From Verrucomicrobia bacterium UBA1211 (GTDB lineage Bacteria; Verrucomicrobiota; Kiritimatiellia; RFP12; UBA1067): a DNA stretch of 14,793 bases. The first letter of the stretch is position 1, and each line of letters begins with the position of its first letter. The position numbers and the translations under genes are program-made. The stretch is taken from the NCBI GenBank assembly GCA_002309585.1, contig DBXN01000174.1, positions 1,557 through 16,349 on the forward strand, read 5' to 3'. The notes beneath the pieces were generated by a model. The model saw nothing but the letters and a program-made list of their open reading frames with translations, searched no databases and was not told where the DNA came from. This document shows positions 1-8,300 of the stretch, in pieces.

Positions 1-417
1 GAGGACGAGGCGATCCGCCTGATGACGTCGTCCCAGCACCGGAGCTGGCTGGGAATGATGGCGAAGGGCGCGACGATCACGATGGAGTTCTGGGACCTCA
101 CGCTGGAGGAGCCGGGGCGCGTGCCGGACATGAACCACGCCTGGTCCACGGCCCCGCTCAACATGATCAGCCGGTGGGTTCTCGGCGTAACGCCGCTGAA
201 GCCCGGCTTCGCCGAGATAGCGGTCCGGCCCCATCCCGGTCCCATGAAGCGCCTTTCGGGCACCGTCCCGACGATACGCGGCGGTGTCAAGTTGGAGATG
301 GAGCGCCAGGCGGACGGTTGGCGCGTTTCGCTGGAGACGCCCGCACCGACAGCCTTCGAGTTCGCCGGGCACCGTCAGCGGCTCGACGCCGGACGCCACA
401 CGATGAGTATCCGATAG
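1..417 (+). CDS. Alpha-L-rhamnosidase (GH78), C-terminal fragment
   Basis: This is the 3' end of a gene that enters from the left edge. The frame is open from base 1, so the Met at base 22 is internal and not a start. The visible 138 residues match the end of the GH78 (alpha/alpha)6 catalytic barrel and the following C-terminal beta domain. Key parts are SWLGMM, then GATITMEFWD (a Glu at visible residue 29, in the motif family members write as GATTxWExW), MNHAWSTAP, and LGVTPLKPGF leading into the beta domain (AEIAVRPHPG). GH78 enzymes remove terminal alpha-L-rhamnose from plant pectins, flavonoid glycosides or bacterial polysaccharides. Whether the conserved Glu is the catalytic base cannot be settled from this fragment, and localisation is unknown because the N-terminus is missing. 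The stop is TAG at 415-417. The neighbour at 473 is convergent, so the two are not in one operon. Confidence 0.88.
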   Translation, partial: EDEAIRLMTSSQHRSWLGMMAKGATITMEFWDLTLEEPGRVPDMNHAWSTAPLNMISRWVLGVTPLKPGFAEIAVRPHPGPMKRLSGTVPTIRGGVKLEMERQADGWRVSLETPAPTAFEFAGHRQRLDAGRHTMSIR

Positions 418-472
418 GGAAATCCCGTCTCGCAATCGAAACGATGGACCGGCGGATGGTGCCAGACGCGCG

Positions 473-1975
473 TCACGCCTTCCGGCAGAACTTCTTCGCC
501 GTCCGCCAGTCCACCCCCAACCGGCGCGAGACCTCGCCATACGATCCGAACCGTTTGAAGAGGTAGGAGGCATATCCGCTCTGAAGCTCCTCCAGCGTGA
601 CGTCCCCGCGGCGGAACCGCTCGAAAAGCGCGGCCGTCTCCCCATCCTCCGGCATGTCACCCGAAACAGGAGGCGCGGGCCGCATGACGGGGCAGTCCCC
701 GAAATAGTGGCCCGTCAACAGCACCGAACGGACGGCCTGCTCCAACTCCCGGACATTCCCCGGCCACGGGTAATCATCCGGCAAATCCCGCCGGATCGCC
801 GTCAATACCGTCTCCGCCATCTCCGGGTTCTCCGCATCGGTCATCCGTCGCAGGACATTTCCCAACAGCACTTCCAGCTCGTCGGGTGCCTCTGCCAGCC
901 GTTCGCGCAAGGTCGGCATGGAGATGGCGCAGGAGGAGAGCCGGTAGTAGAAGTCATCGCGGAACCGCCCCTCTTTCCGCCGTTCGACCAGATTCTGATG
1001 GGTCGCGGCGATGATTCTTCCCTCAAACCGTTCGCTTCCGTGTCCGCCGACCGGAGAGAAGAGCCGCTGCTGCAAGACGTTCAACAGCTTGATTTGCACC
1101 GACTCCGACACCTCCCCGATCTCGTCCAGAAAGATCGCCCCGCACGGGTTACACCGGGAGAAGACCCCCGCGTGGTTCTCAATCGCCCCCGTAAACGCCC
1201 CCTTCCGATGACCGAACAGTTCCGATTCGATCAGACTTTCCGAATACTCGGAGAGGTTGACCGGGATAAAGGCGTTCATAAAACTCTCCTTAAAGCCCCC
1301 GCGTTCCGGCAGAAAGGGGATGAACCCCGAATTCCCGATCGCCCAGGCCGCCGCGCCCTTTCCCGTTCCGGTCTCCCCCAGCAACAACACCGAGAAATCC
1401 TCCATCCGGCACCAGAAGGTCTCCAGATACCGGCGCGTATCACAGGTAAACACCGCCTGCCACAACGCCTCGCGCGTCCGGCGCATCAGGGAGGATGAGC
1501 CCAGCAAGGCGGAACTGATGAAATGGAATGCCCGCCGCAACTGGAAGAAAAAGGCGACCGACTGAACCGCGTCCGCCCGGTCGAACCCATACCCCAACAG
1601 CGCGTAGAACAGTTCACCCGCGAACGGGCAGGGCAGCAACTCATCCCGGTGGCTGCGCTGCTCCGCGATATACCGGTCGAACGCCTCCGCATACCGGTGG
1701 AAGACAAGGAAGGCGACCCCGAGGCGCAGCATCGCCCGATCATTCCCCCGGTACCGTTCCAGCAGCGGGCGCGGTCCGGTGTCCAAGCGCCCAACCCGGT
1801 CCGCCAGCGTCTCCAGAAGCACCGGCAGCAGACTGCCCTCCCCCTCGGCATCATCCCCGACTGCCGCGCGGTCCGCCGCCTCGCGGGAGAGGCTGAAGGG
1901 ATTCAAAAAGGTCGAAGAAGCGATTTTCCTAAAGAAATCGACATCCGAAGGTGAAAGGGTTTCGTAGGTTTTCAT
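473..1975 (-). CDS. Sigma-54-dependent transcriptional activator with uncharacterised N-terminal region
   Basis: 500 residues. The centre is a bacterial enhancer-binding AAA+ domain. It has Walker A GETGTGKG at 200-207, the sigma-54-contacting GAFTGA loop at 259-264 (preceded by ESELFGHRK), Walker B IFLDE with D284/E285, an arginine-finger region near FRDDFYYRL (338-346) and WPGNVREL at 404-411. All ATPase and sigma-54 contact motifs look intact. The C-terminus (about 465-500) carries a Fis-like helix-turn-helix (YGEVSRRLGVDWRTAKKF). Residues 1-190 are not a response-regulator receiver, GAF or PAS domain that I recognise. They resemble the leader seen in a subfamily of such activators from myxobacteria and PVC bacteria (NPFS motif at 25-28, and a helical stretch just before Walker A); this comparison is from memory. 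The signal sensed is unknown. No Shine-Dalgarno precedes the ATG. The gene is divergent from the ferredoxin. Confidence 0.92.
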   Translation of the reverse strand: MKTYETLSPSDVDFFRKIASSTFLNPFSLSREAADRAAVGDDAEGEGSLLPVLLETLADRVGRLDTGPRPLLERYRGNDRAMLRLGVAFLVFHRYAEAFDRYIAEQRSHRDELLPCPFAGELFYALLGYGFDRADAVQSVAFFFQLRRAFHFISSALLGSSSLMRRTREALWQAVFTCDTRRYLETFWCRMEDFSVLLLGETGTGKGAAAWAIGNSGFIPFLPERGGFKESFMNAFIPVNLSEYSESLIESELFGHRKGAFTGAIENHAGVFSRCNPCGAIFLDEIGEVSESVQIKLLNVLQQRLFSPVGGHGSERFEGRIIAATHQNLVERRKEGRFRDDFYYRLSSCAISMPTLRERLAEAPDELEVLLGNVLRRMTDAENPEMAETVLTAIRRDLPDDYPWPGNVRELEQAVRSVLLTGHYFGDCPVMRPAPPVSGDMPEDGETAALFERFRRGDVTLEELQSGYASYLFKRFGSYGEVSRRLGVDWRTAKKFCRKA

Positions 1976-2010
1976 GCAAATAACGTATACGAAGATGCAT
2001 AAAATGTCGA
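1974..2010 (-). promoter_or_regulatory. Candidate promoter and operator of the sigma-54 activator
   Basis: Reading leftwards, a TCGACA -35-like box (2005-2010) is followed 15 bases later by TATACG (1984-1989), whose end lies 8 bases before the ATG. The spacing is short, so this is weak. It would give a nearly leaderless mRNA, which fits the lack of a ribosome-binding site. The same stretch contains the palindrome CGTATACG (1984-1991) inside an outer inverted repeat ATGCA (1974-1978) / TGCAT (1996-2000). That could be a small operator, possibly autoregulatory. Confidence 0.25.
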
Positions 2011-2020
2011 GCCGAACCCA

Positions 2021-2049
2021 TTGCTTTTTTTATCCGTACCCTTTATACT
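2021..2049 (+). promoter_or_regulatory. Sigma-70-type promoter of the ferredoxin gene
   Basis: TTGCTT (2021-2026) and TATACT (2044-2049) are separated by exactly 17 bases. Each differs from the consensus at one or two positions. The expected start of transcription is around 2056, giving a leader of about 60 bases to the ferredoxin ATG. It faces away from the activator gene. Confidence 0.75.
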
Positions 2050-2117
2050 CTTTTCAATGCCCTATGGAGCCGTTAGGTGCGGTTTTCATCGCGGCGCGAA
2101 CACGAAGGAGAACGAAG

Positions 2118-2288
2118 ATGGCTTATCAAATCCAAGCTGACAAATGCGTCGGTTGCGGTATCTGCGCAGGCGAGTGCCCGATCGAAGCGATTTCCGAAGG
2201 CACCCCTTACTCGATCGATCCCGAGAAGTGTGTGGATTGCGGTACGTGCGCGGCCGCCTGCCCGAACGAGGCGATCATCGCCGGGTAA
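2118..2288 (+). CDS. 2[4Fe-4S] ferredoxin
   Basis: A 56-residue clostridial-type ferredoxin, the usual length for this family. It has two CxxCxxCxxxCP cluster motifs: C10, C13, C16, C20 followed by P21, and C38, C41, C44, C48 followed by P49. Together these bind two low-potential [4Fe-4S] clusters. Such proteins are soluble electron carriers for pyruvate:ferredoxin oxidoreductase, hydrogenases and related enzymes of anaerobes. The start is the ATG at 2118, with AAGGAG at 2105-2110 seven bases upstream. The same frame is open back to an ATG at 1974, but that reading starts before the promoter and adds residues unlike a ferredoxin, so it is not used. The gene has its own promoter and terminator, so it is a single-gene unit and probably strongly expressed. 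Confidence 0.95.
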   Translation: MAYQIQADKCVGCGICAGECPIEAISEGTPYSIDPEKCVDCGTCAAACPNEAIIAG

Positions 2289-2296
2289 ACGGAACC

Positions 2297-2330
2297 GAGG
2301 CGTTTGCGGGTCCGCAAACGCCTCTTTTTT
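2297..2330 (+). terminator. Intrinsic terminator after the ferredoxin gene
   Basis: A perfect 13-base inverted repeat, GAGGCGTTTGCGG (2297-2309) and CCGCAAACGCCTC (2312-2324), is followed at once by six T. It begins 9 bases after the ferredoxin stop codon. This is a textbook rho-independent terminator. Confidence 0.93.
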
Positions 2331-2357
2331 CAACCCCAAGATAGGATACCGTGTCTC

Positions 2358-4016
2358 ATGTCCACCGTCTCACGCCTATCCACGCGAGGTAACCCCATCG
2401 TTCCGTCGATTTCCGTCTTCCTGACGGCGCTGTTCCTCGTCCTCCCCTTCCGGACTGCCCTGGCCGAACTCACATTCGGTCCCGCCAAGAACTACCCGGC
2501 CATCGGGCTGACCTTCCCAACCCTTTTCCGTGCCGCCGGCGATCCCGTCCCGATGCCCAAGGCTCACGCCTACCTGCCCGTCAACACCTCCGACACCCTC
2601 ACCCGCGAGGACCGTTTCGCCCCATTCGATCTCTGGTACAACTCCCAATGCTGCGCCCGCTGGCGCGATCCGGACGGACGGGAACTGATCCTCGGGCGGG
2701 TCACTCACAGTTACCCCCAGACCGAGGAGAAACACATCTCCCGCGAACGGTTCAAGTTGGAGGTGGCGCGTACCGGATCCCGTCCCGATCCCAAAAACCT
2801 TGAAAGCCTGACCGAATGGGTCGCGACCTTTGCCGGCGTGGCGGTCTATCCGCCCAAAAAGTGCGACATCAACAAATTCGCGCTGGACGGGGTTTGCCGG
2901 TTTGAGAACGAGACCCCGAATCTGCTGATCTACGCCTTCCGTCCCCGCAAGTCCGGAAGCAACAGCGTGAACGACTGGTTTTGCGTGACGCTCCAACTCG
3001 TCTCGGGTGACAATCCCGAATTGGCGGCCAAATGTTTCGAAGAGGACTTCCTCGCACAAATCAGCCTTCCCTCGCGCGGCTCGAAAGAGGAGGGGGTCAA
3101 GGCCACCGAATTCGATATGCGGGACACGAAAGGGAAGGTCGCCGAACGCATCGACAACCCTGTCCGGGACGAGGCGCGCAAGAGCGTTGAGAATTACGAC
3201 GACTGGTGGATCGCGGAGACCGAGGGCTACATGATTCTCTCTGACGTCTACTCGGAGGTCGGCAAGGGCATCATCCGCGAACTCCAGAAGCAGCTCCCGC
3301 TGCTCCAGAAGACTTGTATGAAACTTCTCCCGCCTCTTGCCCCGCTCAACAACGAGATCGCCCTAATCCGCCTTTTCCAGCGGCAGGAGGATTATGTCCG
3401 TTATCTCGGCGAGGATATGGCTTGGTCGGGCGGCGCCTGGGTGCCCTCCCGCCGGGAACTGGTCCTCTTCCAGAAGGGCGGCATCGAGGAGATGATGCCC
3501 ACCATCCTCCACGAGGCCTTCCACCAGTACCTCTCCTACGCCTACGCGATGATCCAGTCCGCCCCGTGGCTGAACGAGGGCCACGCCTGTTTCTTCGCCC
3601 CCGCCTGGATCGGCAGTAAGGGCCAGATGCTGATCGCGGAAGATGAGGACCGCGCGAAGTTCCTTGTTGAGAATATCGATCTCGCCGCACCGCTTCTTCC
3701 CCTTCTGATTGAGATGGGATACGATGAGTTTTACGAGGGCACCCAATCCGAGAAGTTGCTCAAGTATGCGATGGCGTGGGGTCTCGTCTACTTCCTGCAG
3801 AAAGGGGTCCCGACCTCGGTCGTCCCCGAAACCTACGCCTCCATCCTTCCCAACTACCGAAGTACGCTCGCCAAGACCCGTGACGAGCACAAGGCGACCC
3901 TCGCCGCTTTTGAGGAGATCGAAATGGAGACCTTCCAGGAGGCGTTCCGCAACTTCTGGCTCTCCGACCGTTCTCACGCTTTGAAATACGATCCGGCAGA
4001 GGGGAAAAAGAAATGA
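2358..4016 (+). CDS. Secreted HExxH metallopeptidase-like protein
   Basis: 552 residues from the ATG at 2358. The reading frame extends back to a TTG at 2304, but that lies inside the terminator stem, so 2358 is preferred. A weak AGGAT (2343-2347) lies 10 bases upstream. Residues 1-36 form a Sec signal peptide (hydrophobic core about 17-30, ALA then E37 at the likely cut). Residues 37-290 have no domain I recognise. The C-terminal half has HEAFHQY (H385, E386, H389) and, 18 residues after the second His, NEGHA with E407. This HExxH plus downstream Glu arrangement is typical of gluzincin-like zinc peptidases of the peptidase-MA/DUF1570 type. The protein probably acts in the periplasm or outside the cell; its substrate is unknown. 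Its stop overlaps the next start (ATGA), so the two genes are co-transcribed and probably translationally coupled. Confidence 0.85.
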   Translation: MSTVSRLSTRGNPIVPSISVFLTALFLVLPFRTALAELTFGPAKNYPAIGLTFPTLFRAAGDPVPMPKAHAYLPVNTSDTLTREDRFAPFDLWYNSQCCARWRDPDGRELILGRVTHSYPQTEEKHISRERFKLEVARTGSRPDPKNLESLTEWVATFAGVAVYPPKKCDINKFALDGVCRFENETPNLLIYAFRPRKSGSNSVNDWFCVTLQLVSGDNPELAAKCFEEDFLAQISLPSRGSKEEGVKATEFDMRDTKGKVAERIDNPVRDEARKSVENYDDWWIAETEGYMILSDVYSEVGKGIIRELQKQLPLLQKTCMKLLPPLAPLNNEIALIRLFQRQEDYVRYLGEDMAWSGGAWVPSRRELVLFQKGGIEEMMPTILHEAFHQYLSYAYAMIQSAPWLNEGHACFFAPAWIGSKGQMLIAEDEDRAKFLVENIDLAAPLLPLLIEMGYDEFYEGTQSEKLLKYAMAWGLVYFLQKGVPTSVVPETYASILPNYRSTLAKTRDEHKATLAAFEEIEMETFQEAFRNFWLSDRSHALKYDPAEGKKK

Positions 4017-5287
4017 CCACACGCAGATCCTTCACGCGTAACGCAATCTTCAGCGCCGGCGCAAGCTGGCTCGCCCAATGGAACCGGGCCTTCGCCCAAG
4101 CGGCGGAAGATCCCTCCGTCGGCAAACCCTGGAGCGGTTGGAAACCGGGCCAGTTCCAGATTCACTTCATCTATACCGGCGTCGCGGAGTCGATGTTCCA
4201 CATCTTCCCGGACGGAACCACCCTGCTGCTGGACTGCGGCGACCACCCCGCCTGCAAACGCGGCAAACTGGCCGTCCCCATCCTCCCCGACCAGTCGCGC
4301 CACGCGGGCGAGTGGATCGCGCGTTACGTCGAGCGGGTCAATCCCGCCAAACGTGCGGTGGATTATCTGATGGTCTCCCACTTTCATGACGACCACACTG
4401 GCGGCGAGTCATGGCATGCCGGAAAAACCGAAGGGCGTGGTGAAGATTACTACCTGAGCGGCTTTGGACAGGCCGCCGAAACCCTGACCTTCAAAACGGC
4501 GATCGACCGGGGCTGGCCCGACTACAACGACCCAATCCCTCACACCTCGCCCGAGCTGACCAATATGCGCAAGCTCTACGCCTACCTCCAGAAGCGCGAT
4601 GGGCTCACGGTCGAGAAGTTCCGCATCGGCGATACCCGTCAGGTGGCGATGAAGAAGGATCCCGCGCGTTTCCCGACATTCACCGTTCAAAACATCTGCG
4701 CCAACGGCAAGATCCTGATGAAGGACGGTTCGATCCGTGACCTTTACGCGGGGTTCAAGGGCAACCGTCTCAACGAGAACGGAATGAGTTTGGGTATGAT
4801 CGTCCGCTACGGCCCCTTCGCCTACTACACGGCGGGGGACTTTTCCGACAACGTCCCGTCCATCGACGGCCGTCCGCGATTCCAGATTGAAGATGCGCAG
4901 GCGGAGGCCGTCGGTCCCGTCCATGTCAGCAAGATCAACCACCACGGCCACTACTCGATGCCCGCGAAGTTGGTCTCCGCCCTCCGTTCACGGGTCTGGA
5001 TCAGTTGCGTCTGGGACCAGCTCCACAACGTCGATCCCGTCATGGCGCGCCTTGCCGACCGCACCCTCTATCCCGGTGAGCGGCTGATCTGCCCCGGCAT
5101 CATGCCGACCGAACGCCGCGCCGTCGACAACGGCAAACCGTGGATGAACGATGTCGCCAAGGCCAGTTATGAGGGTGTCCACACCATCCTGACGGTGGAA
5201 CCCGAAGGCAAAGCCTACACCGTGACCCTCCTCTCCGCGAAGGACGAGGCGATGACCGTCCAGGCCCGCTTCCCCTTCACCGTCTGA
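4013..5287 (+). CDS. Tat-exported metallo-beta-lactamase-fold hydrolase
   Basis: 424 residues. The N-terminus TRRSFTR, a mild hydrophobic stretch and AFAQA (26-30) look like a twin-arginine signal with a cut near residue 30. The body is an MBL-fold enzyme close to the ComEC/Rec2-type branch. It has LLLDCGDH (71-78), the metal motif HFHDDH (H123, H125, D127, H128), a later metal Asp in TAGDFSD (D276) and NHHGH (310-314, with H310, H311 and H313). The full ligand set suggests an active dinuclear metal hydrolase. There is no ComEC membrane part, so it is not a DNA-uptake channel. Its substrate (phosphodiester, nucleotide or other) cannot be read from the sequence. AGAGGGG at 3998-4004 serves as ribosome-binding site inside the end of the peptidase gene, and the ATG shares bases with that gene's stop. 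Export of a folded, metal-loaded enzyme is a normal use of Tat. Confidence 0.87.
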   Translation: MTTRRSFTRNAIFSAGASWLAQWNRAFAQAAEDPSVGKPWSGWKPGQFQIHFIYTGVAESMFHIFPDGTTLLLDCGDHPACKRGKLAVPILPDQSRHAGEWIARYVERVNPAKRAVDYLMVSHFHDDHTGGESWHAGKTEGRGEDYYLSGFGQAAETLTFKTAIDRGWPDYNDPIPHTSPELTNMRKLYAYLQKRDGLTVEKFRIGDTRQVAMKKDPARFPTFTVQNICANGKILMKDGSIRDLYAGFKGNRLNENGMSLGMIVRYGPFAYYTAGDFSDNVPSIDGRPRFQIEDAQAEAVGPVHVSKINHHGHYSMPAKLVSALRSRVWISCVWDQLHNVDPVMARLADRTLYPGERLICPGIMPTERRAVDNGKPWMNDVAKASYEGVHTILTVEPEGKAYTVTLLSAKDEAMTVQARFPFTV

Positions 5288-5312
5288 ACGCACTCAACGG
5301 TGGACGGTTCTG

Positions 5313-5352
5313 ACGATTCAACGCGCTCCCCATCGGGGGCGCGTTGAATCGT
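5313..5352. terminator. Long hairpin between convergent genes, probable bidirectional terminator
   Basis: CGATTCAACGCGC (5314-5326) pairs perfectly with GCGCGTTGAATCG (5339-5351), with one more A-T pair outside. Inside, CCCC (5328-5331) pairs with GGGG (5335-5338) around a three-base loop, leaving T5327 bulged. The stem sits in the 79-base gap between the MBL gene and the end of the giant gene. Neither side has a run of T, so it may need Rho, or act mainly as a 3' mRNA-stabilising stem. Confidence 0.7.
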
Positions 5353-5366
5353 ATTCCGATCCGGCA

Positions 5367-8300
5367 TTAATTGACGATGAGGACCGTTCCATGCGGGTGC
5401 GGGTTAATCACGACCAGCTTACCGCCCACCACATCCGCACGCCAGCCAGGGAGCACCTCGCCGTCCTTTCCGGTAGCGGTCACAGTGATCGCCTCCGCCT
5501 CGGGGGCGGTCAGGCTGCCGGCTGCGCAAAGCGGATAAATCGCCGACGCGGCATCGCCATTCGGGAACTCCATCGCGATGTTCGCAAGCCCTTTCACAAA
5601 ATCGGAGTTGATGAGACCGGAAAGGTCCAGCAGCTCCAGGTATCCGGCACTGCCGCGGATTTTCCAGCAGCTGTCGGCACCCGCGAAGGCGAATCGGCCG
5701 CTCAACCCGCCGGAACCGGTCAATGTGCCCACGATCGGGCAGACGCCGGACGATTTGTTGGTCAACTCGGAACCTTCGGCGAGCGAAGAGACGCCGCCCA
5801 ACCCGGCAAGGTGGTCTTTCTGGGTATCCACCGAGGAGAAGACCACCCGGAAGTTGTCGCCGTTGAAGGCCAGGGTTTTCTCCGCGTTGGCGGCCTTGAC
5901 CTTCAACGCGCAAACCGTGTTGTTGTCATCCGTCAGCTTACCGCCCCAGCTGCCGCCGGTGTCGGCAACCGAGACCGTGAAACGGTGCCACCCGGCACTC
6001 AGCGTCGCCGAACCGGACTTGGAGACGTTGTAAGCCGCGGTTTCCAGCACGGTCGCCCCATCGATCACCAGCTTGATGCGGTCATCATACTGACCGGTGA
6101 AGGCCCACACGCCGGCGTTCGCTTCCGGCACCTTGAACCAGCCGTCGAACCGGGCGTTGCAGCCGCCGAGCGTCTGGACGGTGTTGAAGGAATTCAGGGC
6201 GACAAGCGAGGTGGCCTCGTTGTCCTCCACCACATAGGTCTCGGTTGGCGAGGCATAGGTATCGATCGAACCGGCGCCGTTCAGACGCATCCGGACCCCG
6301 GTGCGGCTTTCGCTCACGGGCGAGATCCGCATCTCCAGCGTATCGGTGTCGAAACGGGTGTAGACCGACGCCGTCTCGTTGTCCTGCGACCAATTGTCGG
6401 TCGAGTATCCCAACGCCATCTTCCCGCTCCAGCCGTTTCCAGCGTCTGGATGCGCGCCCTGCGCACCGCCGTCATCCCAGGACACCACCCGGAAGTCGTG
6501 CCAGCCGGCGGTGAGTTGGACGGTGGCGGTGGCAATCTCTTTATAACTCGTGGTCTTGATCAGATTAACGCCGTCGATGTCAAACGCCAACTGATTGTCA
6601 TAGGTACCGGCGAAGTACCAGGCACCGGCCTTCTCTTCCGGTACGTAGAATTGGCCGCGGTAGCAGAAATACACCTTCCCGATGGTACCGGCCGACTGGT
6701 AGGCGTGCAACTGTTTGAACGAGTTGGCGACCAGCGGATAGGCGTTCGAGTAGGCCAACGCATTATCGAGCGAACTGAAGGTCTGCGAGGTGAACAGCGC
6801 ATACTCCACCCGGTTAGAGGTACCGATGTCAATCTCGGCTTTGGCGTCGGGGCCGAGGGACAACCCGCCCCCAAATCCCGCCGCGCCGGAGAGATCGACG
6901 GTGGCCGCCGGATCATCCACCATCCACTTACCGGTGGGGATGCCCTGCAGTCTGTCGTCAGTGAGGAACCCGCCACGCCCGGTGATGGTGACATCCGCCG
7001 CGCCCAGCAGGGCGTTGTTCCAATTGACCGTATGGCCGTTGAGGTCGATGGTATAGGTGCCGCCGCCGACCGGCGACTCGCCAAACGCCGCGATCAGTTT
7101 ACCGTAGGTGTTGGAGAAGTCCGCCGTAGCCCGCAAACAGCCGTTGGAAAGGTCGAGATGGGGCATACCCTGCTTTTCATGGGTAGTGACAAAGCCATTC
7201 GCCCCCAATTCCAGCGTACCGCCGAACTGGGCGAACCGCTCGTCGTGCGCGACGGTGGAGAACGTGCTGTTCGCGCCCCCGTTTTCGGCGATATTGCTGC
7301 GGGCATTGATACCCTTCGTCGAGATCAAACCGTCATTCAGGCTCAGGTAGCCGTACTGAGAGCAGTAGCCCACATAAATGGAGGTGTTGGGCACCGTGAA
7401 GGTGCCGCCGTCCACCACCACCTCATGGCGATAGCCGCTCACGCCCTCCCAGAAGCCGATCAGCACACCGGTCCGTGTGGTACCGGTGTAACTCAATTCG
7501 CCTCCGTGGAGGATCTCGACCTGTGTCGGCAGAGGCTTGGGATCGACGCTGCCGAAGGTGAGCCGATAACCGCTGACGTTGATCGACGAACCCTCGCCGA
7601 TGCGCATGTTGGCGTAGAAGGATGACGAGCCAAGCGCCAGGCTATACATATCCCAAACCCGGCCGGTCAGCGTCATCCAAGAATCGCTATTCGGCATTTG
7701 GATGTAGACCGTCCCGTTCGAGACGCGCGACTTGTTCACCACATCATCGAACAAACCGTTGTCCAACACCGTCGGGGCAAGCGGACGGAAGACGACACTC
7801 TTCGACGCGATGGCCGAGATTCCCCCAAGCACCGGCAGCGCACCCGTCCCGCTGTTGGCGCCAAACACCAGCGAGGAGGAGGAATCAACGGTGATATGGC
7901 TCTCCGGCGCGTTGACCGCCGGGGTGAACCAGATCGTGCCGGCGGTGTTCTTGTATGTGCCGCCGATGACGGGGGCGCAATTGAAGTAGAGGTTGCCGGT
8001 GCCGGTGTACGAAATCAGGTTGCGGTTGGTGACCGCCCCGTCGAAGAAGACCGAGTTGTTGGCGCTGAACGCGGCCGTCGCGTCGTCGCCGACGGTAAAC
8101 GCCGACTGGATGTATGAGGTCCCGGAGCCCAGCGAGAACGCGCTGGCGGCATGGTCATCCACCGTGATCGGTATGGTCTCCGGAAGCGTGGTGCTGTAAA
8201 GAATCACGTTTCCTCCGTTTTTCACATGCACCCCTTCTTCAATCACACCGGTATGGGTACCCTCGAACTGGATCTTTCCGGTGATCTCCTCGCGCTTGAG

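Noticed and set aside
418..472. Gap between the convergent rhamnosidase and activator genes checked for a terminator.
   Set aside because: It holds only a 4-base stem (ATCG AAA CGAT) and a GACGCGCGTC palindrome at the activator stop codon. Neither is strong enough to call.
707..1498. + strand frame of 263 codons opposite the sigma-54 activator.
   Set aside because: It is fully inside a gene with unmistakable AAA+ motifs. The product is low-complexity, rich in Arg, Gln and Pro, with no domain.
2055..2085. Possible sigma-54 (-24/-12) promoter, TGGAG...GGTGC, upstream of the ferredoxin.
   Set aside because: The GG to GC distance is 11 rather than 10 bases and the TTGC element is absent. A much better sigma-70 promoter lies just upstream.
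3363..4951. Minus-strand frames opposite the peptidase and MBL genes (3363-4022, 3974-4396, 4409-4951).
   Set aside because: They overlap genes with intact active-site motifs and have no domain or ribosome-binding support.
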